Origin: Xanthobacter tagetidis
GTDB lineage: Bacteria; Pseudomonadota; Alphaproteobacteria; Rhizobiales; Xanthobacteraceae
DNA length: 64,000 bases
NCBI RefSeq assembly: GCF_003667445.1
Contig: NZ_RCTF01000019.1
Span: forward strand, 50,181 to 114,180
Direction: 5' to 3'
The first letter of the stretch is position 1, and each line of letters opens with the position of its first letter. The position numbers and the translations under genes are program-made. The notes beneath the pieces are model-generated. The model ran no database searches, was not told the origin of the DNA, and worked only from the letters and a program-made list of their open reading frames with translations. Positions 47,014 through 55,816 of the stretch are shown here, piece after piece.

Positions 47014-47037
47014 GGGCGGCATCCGCCGATGCCGCCC
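47014..47037 (-). terminator. intrinsic terminator after the 104-residue protein gene
   Basis: GGGCGGCATC (47014-47023), loop CGCC, and GATGCCGCCC (47028-47037) form a 10-bp perfect stem; on the minus strand it is followed by TTTCTTGCTT. It begins 36 bases past the stop of the minus-strand gene ending at 47073. Confidence 0.8.
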
Positions 47038-47072
47038 CGCAAATATCCGCCGTCCGAACACTCGGCCGCTCC

Positions 47073-47387
47073 TCAGCGACGGCACACCTGAACCCAGCGC
47101 CAGCCGCCATAGGGCCCCCGCACCTTGGACCAGTAGCACCAGGGATAGCGCGGCGCGCGCCATCCCGCGGCGTAGCCGGGCACCACGACCCGCGCGCCCG
47201 GCTGCCAGTAGCAGCGATAGGGACCGCAGACCCAGCGCACGGTCTCGGCGGCGGCAGGCGCCGCCCGCTCGGCCGCGGCGACCGTTCCCGGCGAGAACGG
47301 CGCGGCGCTCGCTGCGCCAGCATAGGCGAAACCGATAGCAAGAAATGCGGCGCCCAGCGCCGCCCGCACGGCATGTCGCTTCATCAT
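47073..47387 (-). CDS. small exported Cys/Trp-rich protein, unknown
   Basis: 104 residues from the ATG at 47387 (or the next ATG at 47384); GGAGGAG lies upstream. A signal peptide (RAALGAAFLAIGFAYAGAASA) precedes ~70 residues rich in Trp, Tyr and Arg with three Cys: VCGPYRCYWQPG, PWCYWSK and the final VQVCRR. Such short WC-rich secreted proteins are common and uncharacterised in this order. An intrinsic terminator follows. It stands apart between the small peptide gene and the LysR gene. Confidence 0.75.
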   Translation of the reverse strand: MMKRHAVRAALGAAFLAIGFAYAGAASAAPFSPGTVAAAERAAPAAAETVRWVCGPYRCYWQPGARVVVPGYAAGWRAPRYPWCYWSKVRGPYGGWRWVQVCRR

Positions 47388-47710
47388 GACTCCTCCGCCA
47401 AGATCTTCCCGCTTTCCCGAAGCCTCGCGCGCCCGCATCGCCGATCTCCGGCCAAGGGATTGCGCAGCCACGTCATGGCGTTTTGGCGGTGAGGATCGGG
47501 CGGCGGCAAGCCGGCAATTGTAACGTTCTGAGACATCGCAGCGGCGCCGGCGGGAATTCTCCTTGCCGGGGAACGCCATCGCCGCCTCCGCCCCCGGCCC
47601 GGCGGCGCGGCCGGCTTCGCTCAACATGGTTGCGGCGCGGTTAACGCCCTGCGGCACCGCGGCGACGATCTCCAGTTGCGCGCCGCCTGCGAACGCCTTG
47701 ATATGCGGCG

Positions 47711-48643
47711 ATGATCGACAAGCTTGAATATCTCATCGCCCTCGCTCGTGAGCGTCATTTCGGCCGCGCCGCCGAAGCCTGCGGCGTGACCCAGCCAACC
47801 TTGTCCGCCGGCGTGAAGCAGCTGGAGGACACGCTTGGCGTTCTGCTGGTGCAGCGCGGCTCACGCTTTCTCGGCTTCACGCCCGAGGGCGAGCGCACCC
47901 TGGAATGGGCGCGCCGCATCGTGGCCGACCACCGCGCCATGCGGCAGGACATCGATGCGCTGAAGCGCGGACTGTCCGGCCCGCTACGCATCGCCGCCAT
48001 CCCCACCGCCTTGCCCATGGTGGCGGCGCTCACCACGCCGTTCCGCGAGCGCCATCCGGACGTGCGCTTCACGGTCATCTCGCGGACCTCCATCGAGATC
48101 CTCAACCACCTGGAAAATCTGGAGATCGACGCCGGACTGACCTATCTGGACAACGAGCCGCTGGGCAAGGTCAACACGGTGCCGCTCTACCGCGAGCGCT
48201 ATCGCCTCGTGACCTCGGCCAGCGCGCGCTTCGGCGATCGCGAGCAGGTGAGCTGGGCGGAGGTGGCCGAGCTGCCGCTGGCGCTGCTCACGCCCGACAT
48301 GCAGAACCGCCGCATCGTCGACAGCCTGCTCACCGCCGCCGGCGGCCCGCCGAAGCCGACGCTCGAATCCAACTCCATGATCGTGCTGTTCACCCATGTG
48401 CGCACCGGCCACTGGGCGAGCGTGATGCCGGCGATGCTGGCGGATTCGCTGGGGCTGACCACGCTGGTGCGCTCGATCCCCATCGTCGAGCCTGACATCT
48501 CTCATTCCATCGGCCTGGTGGTGCCGCACCGCGAGCCGACCACGCCGATCACCGCCGCTTTGGTGGCCGAGGCGCGCCGCATCGCGCCGAAGCTCGAAGC
48601 CTCCACCCTCACCGATCCCGCAATTGCTGCACTGCAGCATTGA
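47711..48643 (+). CDS. LysR-family regulator, probably of the formate dehydrogenase operon
   Basis: 310 residues. Winged helix at 1-60 (LEYLIALARERHFGRAAEACGVTQPTLSAGVKQLEDTLG) and a periplasmic-binding-protein-like effector domain from ~90. It is transcribed in the same direction as the Fds operon, 270 bases upstream of fdsG, with a T-N11-A inverted repeat in the gap. LysR regulators (FdsR-type) at this position control formate dehydrogenase in other autotrophs and methylotrophs. The inducer is not readable; formate is a guess. Confidence 0.88.
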   Translation: MIDKLEYLIALARERHFGRAAEACGVTQPTLSAGVKQLEDTLGVLLVQRGSRFLGFTPEGERTLEWARRIVADHRAMRQDIDALKRGLSGPLRIAAIPTALPMVAALTTPFRERHPDVRFTVISRTSIEILNHLENLEIDAGLTYLDNEPLGKVNTVPLYRERYRLVTSASARFGDREQVSWAEVAELPLALLTPDMQNRRIVDSLLTAAGGPPKPTLESNSMIVLFTHVRTGHWASVMPAMLADSLGLTTLVRSIPIVEPDISHSIGLVVPHREPTTPITAALVAEARRIAPKLEASTLTDPAIAALQH

Positions 48644-48782
48644 TGGCGCCGGAAACGGGTCTTGAGACCGGCGATGCATAGAGAAACGCGATTGAAATAC
48701 CAAGAACGACCCTAAACTGCCCATTTCGCCGCAGCCCGAGACGAGGAACCACGTAATTTTACCTCCGCGCGGCGGGCACGGT

Positions 48783-48801
48783 CGATAGAGATGTTCTATC
48801 G
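48783..48801. promoter_or_regulatory. LysR-type T-N11-A site upstream of fdsG
   Basis: CGATAGA-GATGT-TCTATCG is a perfect 7-bp inverted repeat that contains T-N11-A (T at 48786, A at 48798), the standard LysR recognition pattern, 113 bases before fdsG. The rest of this 270-base gap is unremarkable apart from AT-rich stretches near 48690 and 48755. Confidence 0.6.
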
Positions 48802-48913
48802 CAACATCCCACAGCTGGCTTGATCCCGCGTCCCGCTGTGCGATCCTCTTTTGAAACGATCACAAAAAGGGGCAGCGCGCGGCGCGGCTCCCGGTTTCAA
48901 AAGGGTGGAAGCG

Positions 48914-49411
48914 ATGGCGGTCCATGAACCGTGGAGCACCGAGCGCGCAGCGCAGGTCATTCAGGAGCATCGCCATCTGGACGGCGCGGCGATGCCGATC
49001 CTCCACGCGCTCCAGGAAACCTTCGGCTTCGTGCCCGAGCCCGCCGTCCCGATGATCGCCGAGACGCTCAATCTCTCGCGCGCCGAGGTGTGGGGCGTCG
49101 TCACCTTCTATCACGACTTCCGCCGCGAGCCGGCCGGCCGCCACGTGGTGAAGCTGTGCGCAGCGGAGGCCTGCCAGTCCATGGGCAGCACGGCGCTCGC
49201 CGCCTATGCGGAGGAGAAGCTCGGCGTCGCCATGGGCGAGACCTCCGCGGATGGCCGCGTGACGCTGGAGCCCATCTATTGCCTCGGCCTGTGCGCCTGC
49301 GCGCCCTCCGCCATGGTGAACGGCCAGCTCCTCGGCCGCCTCGACACGGCCGCCATCGACGAGATCGCTCACGACATCGCCCGTGACGGCGCGAAGGAGA
49401 TGGCCCGGTGA
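48914..49411 (+). CDS. fdsG: formate dehydrogenase gamma subunit (NuoE-like)
   Basis: 165 residues from the ATG at 48914, preceded by AAAGGGTGGAAG. A thioredoxin-fold [2Fe-2S] protein: the four ligands are in CAAEACQSMG and CLGLCACAP, matching the NuoE pattern. In FdsGBA-type enzymes it carries electrons to the FMN subunit. The stop overlaps the fdsB GTG start by four bases. Confidence 0.93.
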   Translation: MAVHEPWSTERAAQVIQEHRHLDGAAMPILHALQETFGFVPEPAVPMIAETLNLSRAEVWGVVTFYHDFRREPAGRHVVKLCAAEACQSMGSTALAAYAEEKLGVAMGETSADGRVTLEPIYCLGLCACAPSAMVNGQLLGRLDTAAIDEIAHDIARDGAKEMAR

Positions 49412-50970
49412 AGACCCCCCGCATCTTCGTTCCCAACGACGCCACCGCCATCGCCTGCGGCGCCGACAAGGTGTTCGGCAAGCTGAAGGATGCGCTGGCG
49501 GCCCGTGGCGTCACCTACGATATCGTGCGCAACGGCTCGCGCGGCCTGTTCTGGCTGGAGCCGCTGATCGAGATCGAGACCCCGGCCGGCCGCGTCGGCT
49601 ACGGCCCGGTGAAGCCCTCGGACGTGGAGAGCCTGCTGGAGGCCGGCTTCGTCAACGGCGCGCCGCACCCGCTGTGCGTGGGCCTCGTGGAGGAGATCCC
49701 GTTCCTCAAGAAGCAGACGCGGCTCACCTTCGCCCGCTGCGGCATCATCGATCCGCTCTCGCTCGACGACTACAAGGCCCATGGCGGCTATAAGGGCTTC
49801 GAGCGCGCCGTGGCGCTCGGCCCGGCGGCGACCGTGGAAGAGGTGTTCGAGAGCGGCCTGCGCGGGCGCGGCGGCGCGGGCTTTCCCACCGGCATCAAGT
49901 GGCGCACCGTCGCCGCGGCACCGGCCGACCAGCGCTACATCGTCTGCAATGCCGACGAGGGCGACAGCGGCACCTTCGCCGACCGCCTCATCATGGAGGC
50001 GGACCCATTCTGCCTGATCGAGGGCATGACCATCGCCGGCCTCGCGGTGGGTGCCACCAAGGGCTTCGTCTACTGCCGCTCGGAATATCCGCTCTCCTAC
50101 GCGGTGATGGAGAAGGCGATCGCCATCGCCCGCCAGGCGGGGCTGCTCGGCAGGAACATCGCTGGCTCGGGCGTCGACTTCGACATGGAGATGCGGCTCG
50201 GGGCCGGCGCCTATGTGTGCGGCGAGGAGACCGCGCTGCTCGACAGCCTGGAGGGCAAGCGCGGCGTGGTGCGCGCCAAGCCGCCGCTGCCGGCGCACAA
50301 GGGCCTGTTCGGCCGGCCGACCGTCATCAACAATTTGATCTCGCTCGCCACCGTGCCGGTGATCCTTGAGAAGGGCGGCAAGTTCTACAAGGACTTCGGC
50401 ATGGGCCGCTCGCGCGGCACCATGCCGATCCAGCTCGCCGGCAACATCAAGCATGGCGGCCTGTTCGAGACCGCCTTCGGCATTCCTCTGGGCGAGCTGA
50501 TCTACGACATCGGCGGCGGCACGGCCTCCGGGCGTCCGGTCCGCGCGGTGCAGGCGGGCGGGCCGCTCGGGGCGTATCTTCCCACCTCGCAGTTCGACAC
50601 GCCGTTCGACTACGAGGCGTTCGCGGCCAAGGACGCGCTGATCGGCCATGGCGGCATCGTGGTGTTCGACGACACGGTGGACATGGCGCACATGGCGAAG
50701 TTCGCCATGGAATTCTGCGCCCATGAGAGCTGCGGCAAGTGCACGCCCTGCCGCATCGGCTCCACCCGCGGCGTCGAGACGATCGACAAGGTGATCGCCG
50801 GCGAACGGCGCGACGCCAACCTCGTGGTGCTGCGCGACCTCTGCAACACCATGAAGCTCGGCTCGCTGTGCGCGCTCGGCGGCTTCACCCCCTACCCGGT
50901 GCTGAGCGCCCTCAACCACTTCCCGGAAGACTTCGGCGCCGCGCCGAAGCTGCCGCAGGCGGCGGAGTGA
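49408..50970 (+). CDS. fdsB: formate dehydrogenase beta subunit (NuoF-like, FMN/NAD)
   Basis: 520 residues from a GTG at 49408. The N-terminal ~110 residues form a thioredoxin-like domain. Then comes the FMN and NADH fold with GLRGRGGAGFPTGIKW and YIVCNADEGDSGTFADR, the SLBB-like part, and a C-terminal [4Fe-4S] site ESCGKCTPCRIGS with the fourth Cys in LRDLCNTM. This subunit reduces NAD+ with electrons from formate, giving the cell NADH. Confidence 0.95.
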   Translation: MKTPRIFVPNDATAIACGADKVFGKLKDALAARGVTYDIVRNGSRGLFWLEPLIEIETPAGRVGYGPVKPSDVESLLEAGFVNGAPHPLCVGLVEEIPFLKKQTRLTFARCGIIDPLSLDDYKAHGGYKGFERAVALGPAATVEEVFESGLRGRGGAGFPTGIKWRTVAAAPADQRYIVCNADEGDSGTFADRLIMEADPFCLIEGMTIAGLAVGATKGFVYCRSEYPLSYAVMEKAIAIARQAGLLGRNIAGSGVDFDMEMRLGAGAYVCGEETALLDSLEGKRGVVRAKPPLPAHKGLFGRPTVINNLISLATVPVILEKGGKFYKDFGMGRSRGTMPIQLAGNIKHGGLFETAFGIPLGELIYDIGGGTASGRPVRAVQAGGPLGAYLPTSQFDTPFDYEAFAAKDALIGHGGIVVFDDTVDMAHMAKFAMEFCAHESCGKCTPCRIGSTRGVETIDKVIAGERRDANLVVLRDLCNTMKLGSLCALGGFTPYPVLSALNHFPEDFGAAPKLPQAAE

Positions 50971-51013
50971 GGGCGATGGGCCGGCTCCTCATGCGACAGT
51001 CGCGGGTGATCCA

Positions 51014-51149
51014 CTCTCCCCTTGCGGGAGAGGGTGCCGGGCGGAGCGAGGCGGGTGAGGGGTACGGCGCCGCTTGCGCACGGCCGGAGATGTTCTCGCA
51101 CGCGGCTAAGCCCCCTCACCCCAACCCTCTCCCGCGAGGGGAGAGGGGG
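51014..51149. repeat. palindromic intergenic element between fdsB and fdsA
   Basis: CTCTCCCCTTGCGGGAGAGG at one end and CCCTCTCCCGCGAGGGGAG at the other are each hairpins and also pair with one another across ~135 bases, with GGGTGAGGGG/CCCCCTCACC inside. This family of elements is common in rhizobial genomes. It separates two subunit genes of the same enzyme; a related short copy is at 54127-54152 after fdsA. No gene is seen in the 257-base gap. Confidence 0.8.
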
Positions 51150-51227
51150 CAGGTCGCCCGTGGCCGCTGGCCGCTTTTCCATTCTCGGCGCACCGCGCGC
51201 CTCACCCATTCCTGAGAGGAACGCCCG

Positions 51228-54059
51228 ATGTCCCTCATCCATGAAATCGACTACGGCACCCCGGTCTCCAAGTCGGAGAAGCTCGTCACCCTCACCATCG
51301 ACGGCATGACGGTGACGGTGCCCGAGGGCACCTCCATCATGCGTGCGGCCATGGAGGTGGGGAACCAGATCCCCAAGCTGTGCGCCACCGACATGATCGA
51401 GGCGTTCGGCTCCTGCCGGCTGTGCCTGGTCGAGATCGAGGGCCGCGGCGGCACGCCCGCCTCCTGCACCACGCCGGTGATGGACGGCATCGTCGTGAAG
51501 ACCCAGACCGAGCGCCTGAAGCAGATCCGGCGCGGGGTGATGGAGCTCTACATCTCCGACCACCCGCTCGACTGCCTCACCTGCTCCGCCAACGGCGATT
51601 GCGAGCTTCAGGACATGGCCGGCGTCGTCGGCCTGCGCGAGGTGCGCTACGGCTACGAGGGCGAGAACCACACCAAGCTCGGCAAGGACGAGAGCAACCC
51701 GTATTTCACCTACGAGCAGTCGAAGTGCATCGTCTGCAATCGCTGCGTCCGCGCGTGCGAGGAGGTGCAGGGCACGTTCGCGCTCACCATCTCCGGCCGC
51801 GGCTTCGGCTCGCGCGTCTCGCCCGGCATGGACGAGCCGTTCCTGTCGTCGGAGTGCGTGTCGTGCGGCGCCTGCGTGCAGGCCTGCCCGACCGCGACGC
51901 TCAACGAAAAGGCCATGTACGACATCGGCACCCCCGAGCATTCGCTGGTGACGACCTGCGCCTATTGCGGCGTCGGCTGCACCTTCAAGGCGGAGATGCG
52001 CGGCGACGAGCTGGTGCGCATGGTGCCCTATAAGGACGGCAAGGCGAACCGCGGCCATTCCTGCGTGAAGGGCCGCTTCGCCTATGGCTACGCCACCCAC
52101 AAGGACCGCATCCTCAAGCCCATGATCCGTTCGTCCATCCACGAGCCGTGGAAGGAAGTGAGCTACGAGGAGGCGATCCAGTACGCCGCCTCCGAGTTCA
52201 AGCGCATCCAGGAGAAGTACGGCCGCCGCGCGGTGGGCGGCATCACCTCCTCGCGCTGCACCAATGAAGAGACCTATCTGGTCCAGAAGCTGATCCGCGG
52301 CGCCTTCGGCAACAACAACGTCGACACCTGCGCCCGCGTCTGCCACTCGCCCACCGGCTACGGCCTGCTGCAGACCTACGGCACCTCCGCCGGCACCCAG
52401 GATTTCGACAGCGTCGAGGAAAGCGACGTCATCCTCGTGATCGGCGCCAATCCCACGGACGGCCACCCGGTGTTCGGCTCGCGCATGAAGAAGCGGCTGC
52501 GCCAGGGCGCCAGGCTGATCGTGGTCGATCCGCGCCGCATCGACGCGGTGCGCTCGCCCCACGTCGAGGCCGCCTTCCATCTGCCGCTGAAGCCCGGCAC
52601 CAACGTCGCCATCGTCACGGCGCTGGCCCATGTGATCGTCACTGAAGGCCTCGTGAACGAGCAGTTCGTGCGCGAGCGCTGCGACTGGGACGAGTTCCAG
52701 GAGTGGGCCGCCTTCGTCGCCGACGAGCGCCACTCGCCCGAGGCCGTGCAGAAATATACCGGCGTCGATCCGGCCCTCGTGCGCGGCGCGGCGCGGCTCT
52801 ATGCCACCGGCGGCAACGGCGCGATCTATTACGGCCTCGGCGTCACCGAGCATTCCCAGGGCTCGACCACGGTGATGGCGATCGCCAATCTCGCCATGGC
52901 CACCGGCAATGTGGGACGCAACGGCGTGGGCGTGAACCCGCTGCGCGGCCAGAACAACGTGCAGGGCTCGTGCGACATGGGCTCGTTCCCGCACGAGCTG
53001 CCCGGCTACCGGCACATCTCCGACGACGCCACCCGCGCCGCCTTCGAAGCCATGTGGGGCGTGCCGCTCGACAACGAGCCGGGCCTGCGCATCCCCAACA
53101 TGTTCGATGCGGCGGTCGAAGGCACCTACAAGGGCATGTATGTGCAGGGCGAGGACATCCTCCAGTCCGATCCCGACACCAAGCACGTCTCGGCCGGCCT
53201 TGCCGCCCTCGAATGCCTCGTGGTGCAGGACCTGTTCCTGAACGAGACCGCCAACTACGCCCACGTCTTCCTGCCGGGCTGCTCGTTCCTGGAGAAGGAC
53301 GGCACGTTCACCAACGCCGAGCGCCGCATCCAGCGCGTGCGCAAGGTGATGGCGCCGAAGAACGGCTATGCGGACTGGGAGGTGACCCAGATGCTCGCGA
53401 GCGCGCTCGGCTTCCCCATGACTTACCAGCACCCCAGCGAGATCATGGACGAGATCGCCACGCTCACCCCCACCTTCAGGGGCGTGAGCTACGCGAAGCT
53501 CGACGAACTGGGCTCGGTGCAGTGGCCGTGCAACGAAAAGGCGCCGGAGGGCACGCCGATCATGCACATCGACGGCTTCGTGCGCGGCAAGGGCAAGTTC
53601 ATCCTCACCGAGTATGTGCCGACCGACGAGCGCACCGGCCCGCGCTTCCCGCTGCTGCTCACCACCGGGCGCATCCTCTCGCAGTACAATGTGGGCGCCC
53701 AGACCCGGCGCACCGCGAACACCGCCTGGCATGCGGAGGACGTGCTGGAAATCCACGCCCACGACGCCGAGAACCGCGGCATCCGCGACGGCGACTTCGT
53801 GAAGCTGGACAGCCGCGCCGGCTCCACCTCGCTCAAGGCGGTGATCTCCGACCGCGTCTCGCCCGGCGTGGTCTACACCACCTTCCACCACCCGGTGACG
53901 CAGGCGAACGTGGTGACCACCGACTATTCCGACTGGGCCACCAACTGCCCGGAATACAAGGTGACGGCGGTGCAGATCTCGCCCTCCAACGGCCCGACCC
54001 AGTGGCAGGAGGACTACGAGGACCTCTCGCGCAAGAGCCGCCGCATCGCGGCGGAGTGA
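51228..54059 (+). CDS. fdsA: formate dehydrogenase alpha subunit (molybdenum/tungsten bis-MGD)
   Basis: 943 residues. An N-terminal [2Fe-2S] ferredoxin domain (GSCRLC), His-Cys 4Fe-4S region (DCLTCSANGDCELQ), two ferredoxin clusters (CIVCNRCVRAC and CVSCGACVQAC), the MopB 4Fe-4S motif (CAYCGVGC) and then the bis-MGD catalytic body. The molybdenum ligand is Cys372 in DTCARVCHSP, so this is the Cys and not the selenocysteine form; the following His is the conserved catalytic partner. The enzyme oxidises formate to CO2. Start at 51228, with GAGAGGAACG upstream. Confidence 0.97.
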   Translation: MSLIHEIDYGTPVSKSEKLVTLTIDGMTVTVPEGTSIMRAAMEVGNQIPKLCATDMIEAFGSCRLCLVEIEGRGGTPASCTTPVMDGIVVKTQTERLKQIRRGVMELYISDHPLDCLTCSANGDCELQDMAGVVGLREVRYGYEGENHTKLGKDESNPYFTYEQSKCIVCNRCVRACEEVQGTFALTISGRGFGSRVSPGMDEPFLSSECVSCGACVQACPTATLNEKAMYDIGTPEHSLVTTCAYCGVGCTFKAEMRGDELVRMVPYKDGKANRGHSCVKGRFAYGYATHKDRILKPMIRSSIHEPWKEVSYEEAIQYAASEFKRIQEKYGRRAVGGITSSRCTNEETYLVQKLIRGAFGNNNVDTCARVCHSPTGYGLLQTYGTSAGTQDFDSVEESDVILVIGANPTDGHPVFGSRMKKRLRQGARLIVVDPRRIDAVRSPHVEAAFHLPLKPGTNVAIVTALAHVIVTEGLVNEQFVRERCDWDEFQEWAAFVADERHSPEAVQKYTGVDPALVRGAARLYATGGNGAIYYGLGVTEHSQGSTTVMAIANLAMATGNVGRNGVGVNPLRGQNNVQGSCDMGSFPHELPGYRHISDDATRAAFEAMWGVPLDNEPGLRIPNMFDAAVEGTYKGMYVQGEDILQSDPDTKHVSAGLAALECLVVQDLFLNETANYAHVFLPGCSFLEKDGTFTNAERRIQRVRKVMAPKNGYADWEVTQMLASALGFPMTYQHPSEIMDEIATLTPTFRGVSYAKLDELGSVQWPCNEKAPEGTPIMHIDGFVRGKGKFILTEYVPTDERTGPRFPLLLTTGRILSQYNVGAQTRRTANTAWHAEDVLEIHAHDAENRGIRDGDFVKLDSRAGSTSLKAVISDRVSPGVVYTTFHHPVTQANVVTTDYSDWATNCPEYKVTAVQISPSNGPTQWQEDYEDLSRKSRRIAAE

Positions 54060-54126
54060 GGCGGGAGGACACCGAGGCTGTCCAGGCGGGCAACGCTTCC
54101 GGCGCGAACCGGTCTCCCCGTTCGCG

Positions 54127-54152
54127 CCCCCTCTCCCGCAAGGGGAGAGGGG
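54127..54152. repeat. short hairpin repeat after fdsA
   Basis: CCCCCTCTCCC-GCAA-GGGGAGAGGGG forms a near-perfect hairpin. It matches the ends of the larger element at 51014-51149 and lies in the 203-base gap between fdsA and fdhD. Confidence 0.7.
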
Positions 54153-54262
54153 AGGAGCGCCGGAGTGGCAAGCGATGCGGAAGATGCCCTTCCAATGCGG
54201 ACGGGGCGCTCCCACGTGAAACTTGATACGCTGTTCGATCCTGAGGCCCACGAGCCGAACCC

Positions 54263-55135
54263 ATGACCGACGAACCCGCCTGCCCCCTGCCCGACGATCT
54301 GCCGACGCCTCCGCCGGCACGGCGGGTGGCGCGTGCGCAGTTGCGCGACGGCGCGGTGGCGGAGGGAATGCGCGCGGTGCCGGAGGAGACGCCGGTCGCC
54401 CTCACGTTCAACGGCACCACCCACGCGGTGATGATGGCGAGCCCCACCGACATCGCCGACTTCGCCCTCGGCTTCTCGCTCACGGAAGGCATCGTCGGCG
54501 CGGCGGCCGAGATCGAGAGCCTCGACGTGATCGTGGTGGAGGAAGGCATCGAGGCGCGCATGTGGATCGCGCCGGAGAAGATGGCGCGCCTCGCGGCCCG
54601 CCGCCGGGCGCTGGCTGGCCCCACGGGCTGCGGCCTGTGCGGGGTGGAGAGCCTTGCCGAGGCGGTGAAGCCGGCGGCCCACGTGACCGCCGCGACGCGC
54701 TTCACGTCCGCCGAGGTCCTGGCGGCCATGGCCGCGATGGCGCCGGCGCAGGCGCTGAACCACGAGACCCGCGCGGTGCACGGCGCGGCCTATTACGAAC
54801 CCGGCGCCGGGCTCATCGCGCTCGCCGAGGACGTGGGCCGCCACAACGCCCTCGACAAGCTGGTGGGCGCCGCGGCCCGGCTCGGCCTCGACCCCGGCCG
54901 CGGCCTGCTGCTGCTCACAAGCCGCGTCTCCATCGAAATGGTGCAGAAGGCCAGCGTGCTGGGCGTGGGCGTGATCGCCGCGGTCTCGGCGCCCACCTCG
55001 CTCGCCATCCGCACCGCCGAGGCGGCCGGCATCACGCTCTGCGCGGTGGTGCGCGCCGACGGCTTCGAGATCTTCACCCATCCGCAGCGCGTCGCGCTCG
55101 GGCCGCACGAGGGGCAGGAAACCCATGTCGCATAG
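54263..55135 (+). CDS. fdhD: formate dehydrogenase accessory sulfurtransferase FdhD (FdsC)
   Basis: 290 residues. It passes sulfur from IscS to the molybdenum cofactor before insertion into FdsA. The CxxC site is GCGLCGVESL, and GAAYY...ALAEDVGRHNALDKLVGA, LLLTSRVSIEMVQKA and the APTSLAIRTAEAAGITLCAVVRADGFEIFT C terminus are family blocks. The gene overlaps fdsD by 11 bases. Confidence 0.95.
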   Translation: MTDEPACPLPDDLPTPPPARRVARAQLRDGAVAEGMRAVPEETPVALTFNGTTHAVMMASPTDIADFALGFSLTEGIVGAAAEIESLDVIVVEEGIEARMWIAPEKMARLAARRRALAGPTGCGLCGVESLAEAVKPAAHVTAATRFTSAEVLAAMAAMAPAQALNHETRAVHGAAYYEPGAGLIALAEDVGRHNALDKLVGAAARLGLDPGRGLLLLTSRVSIEMVQKASVLGVGVIAAVSAPTSLAIRTAEAAGITLCAVVRADGFEIFTHPQRVALGPHEGQETHVA

Positions 55136-55355
55136 CACCGAGGACAAGCTGGTCTACATGGCCAACCAGATCGCCACCGCCTTCGCGCAGTTGAAGCATG
55201 AGGAGGCCGTGGTGCAGACCCGCACCCACATCGCCAAGTTCTGGGACCCGCGCATGCGCGCAAAGATCGCCGAGCGCGTGGCCCATGGCGGCGAGGGCCT
55301 CTCGCCCATCGCCAAGGAGGCCCTGGAAGGCCTGCCTGCGGTCAAGGCGGCCTGA
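55125..55355 (+). CDS. fdsD: formate dehydrogenase delta subunit
   Basis: 76 residues. It begins inside the end of fdhD and shows the FdsD pattern: LVYMANQIATAFAQLKHEEAVVQTRTHIAKFWDPRMRAKIAERVA. In Rhodobacter capsulatus FdsD is needed for assembly of the FdsGBA complex. It is the last gene of the operon. Confidence 0.92.
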   Translation: MSHSTEDKLVYMANQIATAFAQLKHEEAVVQTRTHIAKFWDPRMRAKIAERVAHGGEGLSPIAKEALEGLPAVKAA

Positions 55356-55455
55356 GCCGGCACGCCGGACGCCTCACGGCCGCCCGAAGGGCTCCATCCG
55401 AAGGGCTCCGCCGGAAAAACGCGCGCCGGAAAAGCCACGGCGCCCCCGCCTCGGT

Positions 55456-55480
55456 CATCCTGGATACGGGCTCCAGGATG
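55456..55480. other. hairpin between fdsD and the DUF3126 gene
   Basis: CATCCTGGA (55456-55464) and TCCAGGATG (55472-55480) are perfect 9-bp arms with a 7-base loop. The site lies between convergent fdsD and DUF3126 genes. No T-tract; terminator role possible. Confidence 0.45.
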
Positions 55481-55526
55481 CAACGCAGGCGCGGCGCCGC
55501 GGAAAGCCTCGGTCAATTCGGCCGGA

Positions 55527-55736
55527 TCACTCCAGGTCGGCGTCCAGGATGGCCATCTGGAAGTTGTAGGAGAGGTCGCCGTCCTCCTCGTCCTTGAAGA
55601 GCACGCCGATGAACTCCTCGCCGAGATAGACCTCGGCGCTGTCCTTCTTCTTCGGGCGCGCGGTCACCTTGATCTGCGGATTGCCGAACAGGGTCCGCAG
55701 GTACCGCTGCACGCGCTCGAGTTCCGTCTTGTCCAA
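55527..55736 (-). CDS. DUF3126 family protein
   Basis: 69 residues: MDKTELERVQRYLRTLFGNP, then a basic RPKKKDSAEVYLGEEFIGVLF and an acidic C terminus. The protein is small, soluble and conserved in the order, nearly always immediately after cysE as here. GGAGGAAGCG lies upstream of the ATG. Function unknown; the constant pairing suggests a link to serine acetyltransferase or cysteine synthesis. Confidence 0.88.
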   Translation of the reverse strand: MDKTELERVQRYLRTLFGNPQIKVTARPKKKDSAEVYLGEEFIGVLFKDEEDGDLSYNFQMAILDADLE

Positions 55737-55816
55737 ATCGCTTCCTCCTGGAATGCACCGGCCCGCCTTGTGGCGGGCCGCGCCGCCCGGTTCAAGGGCG
55801 CGGCGCTAAAAAACGC

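Noticed and set aside
52341..52343. Possible selenocysteine in formate dehydrogenase
   Set aside because: The codon at the metal-ligand position is TGC (Cys), not TGA.
50892..54320. A 1142-codon minus-strand frame across fdsA
   Set aside because: It is antisense to fdsA, which has complete cofactor motifs; no domain is seen in the antisense product.
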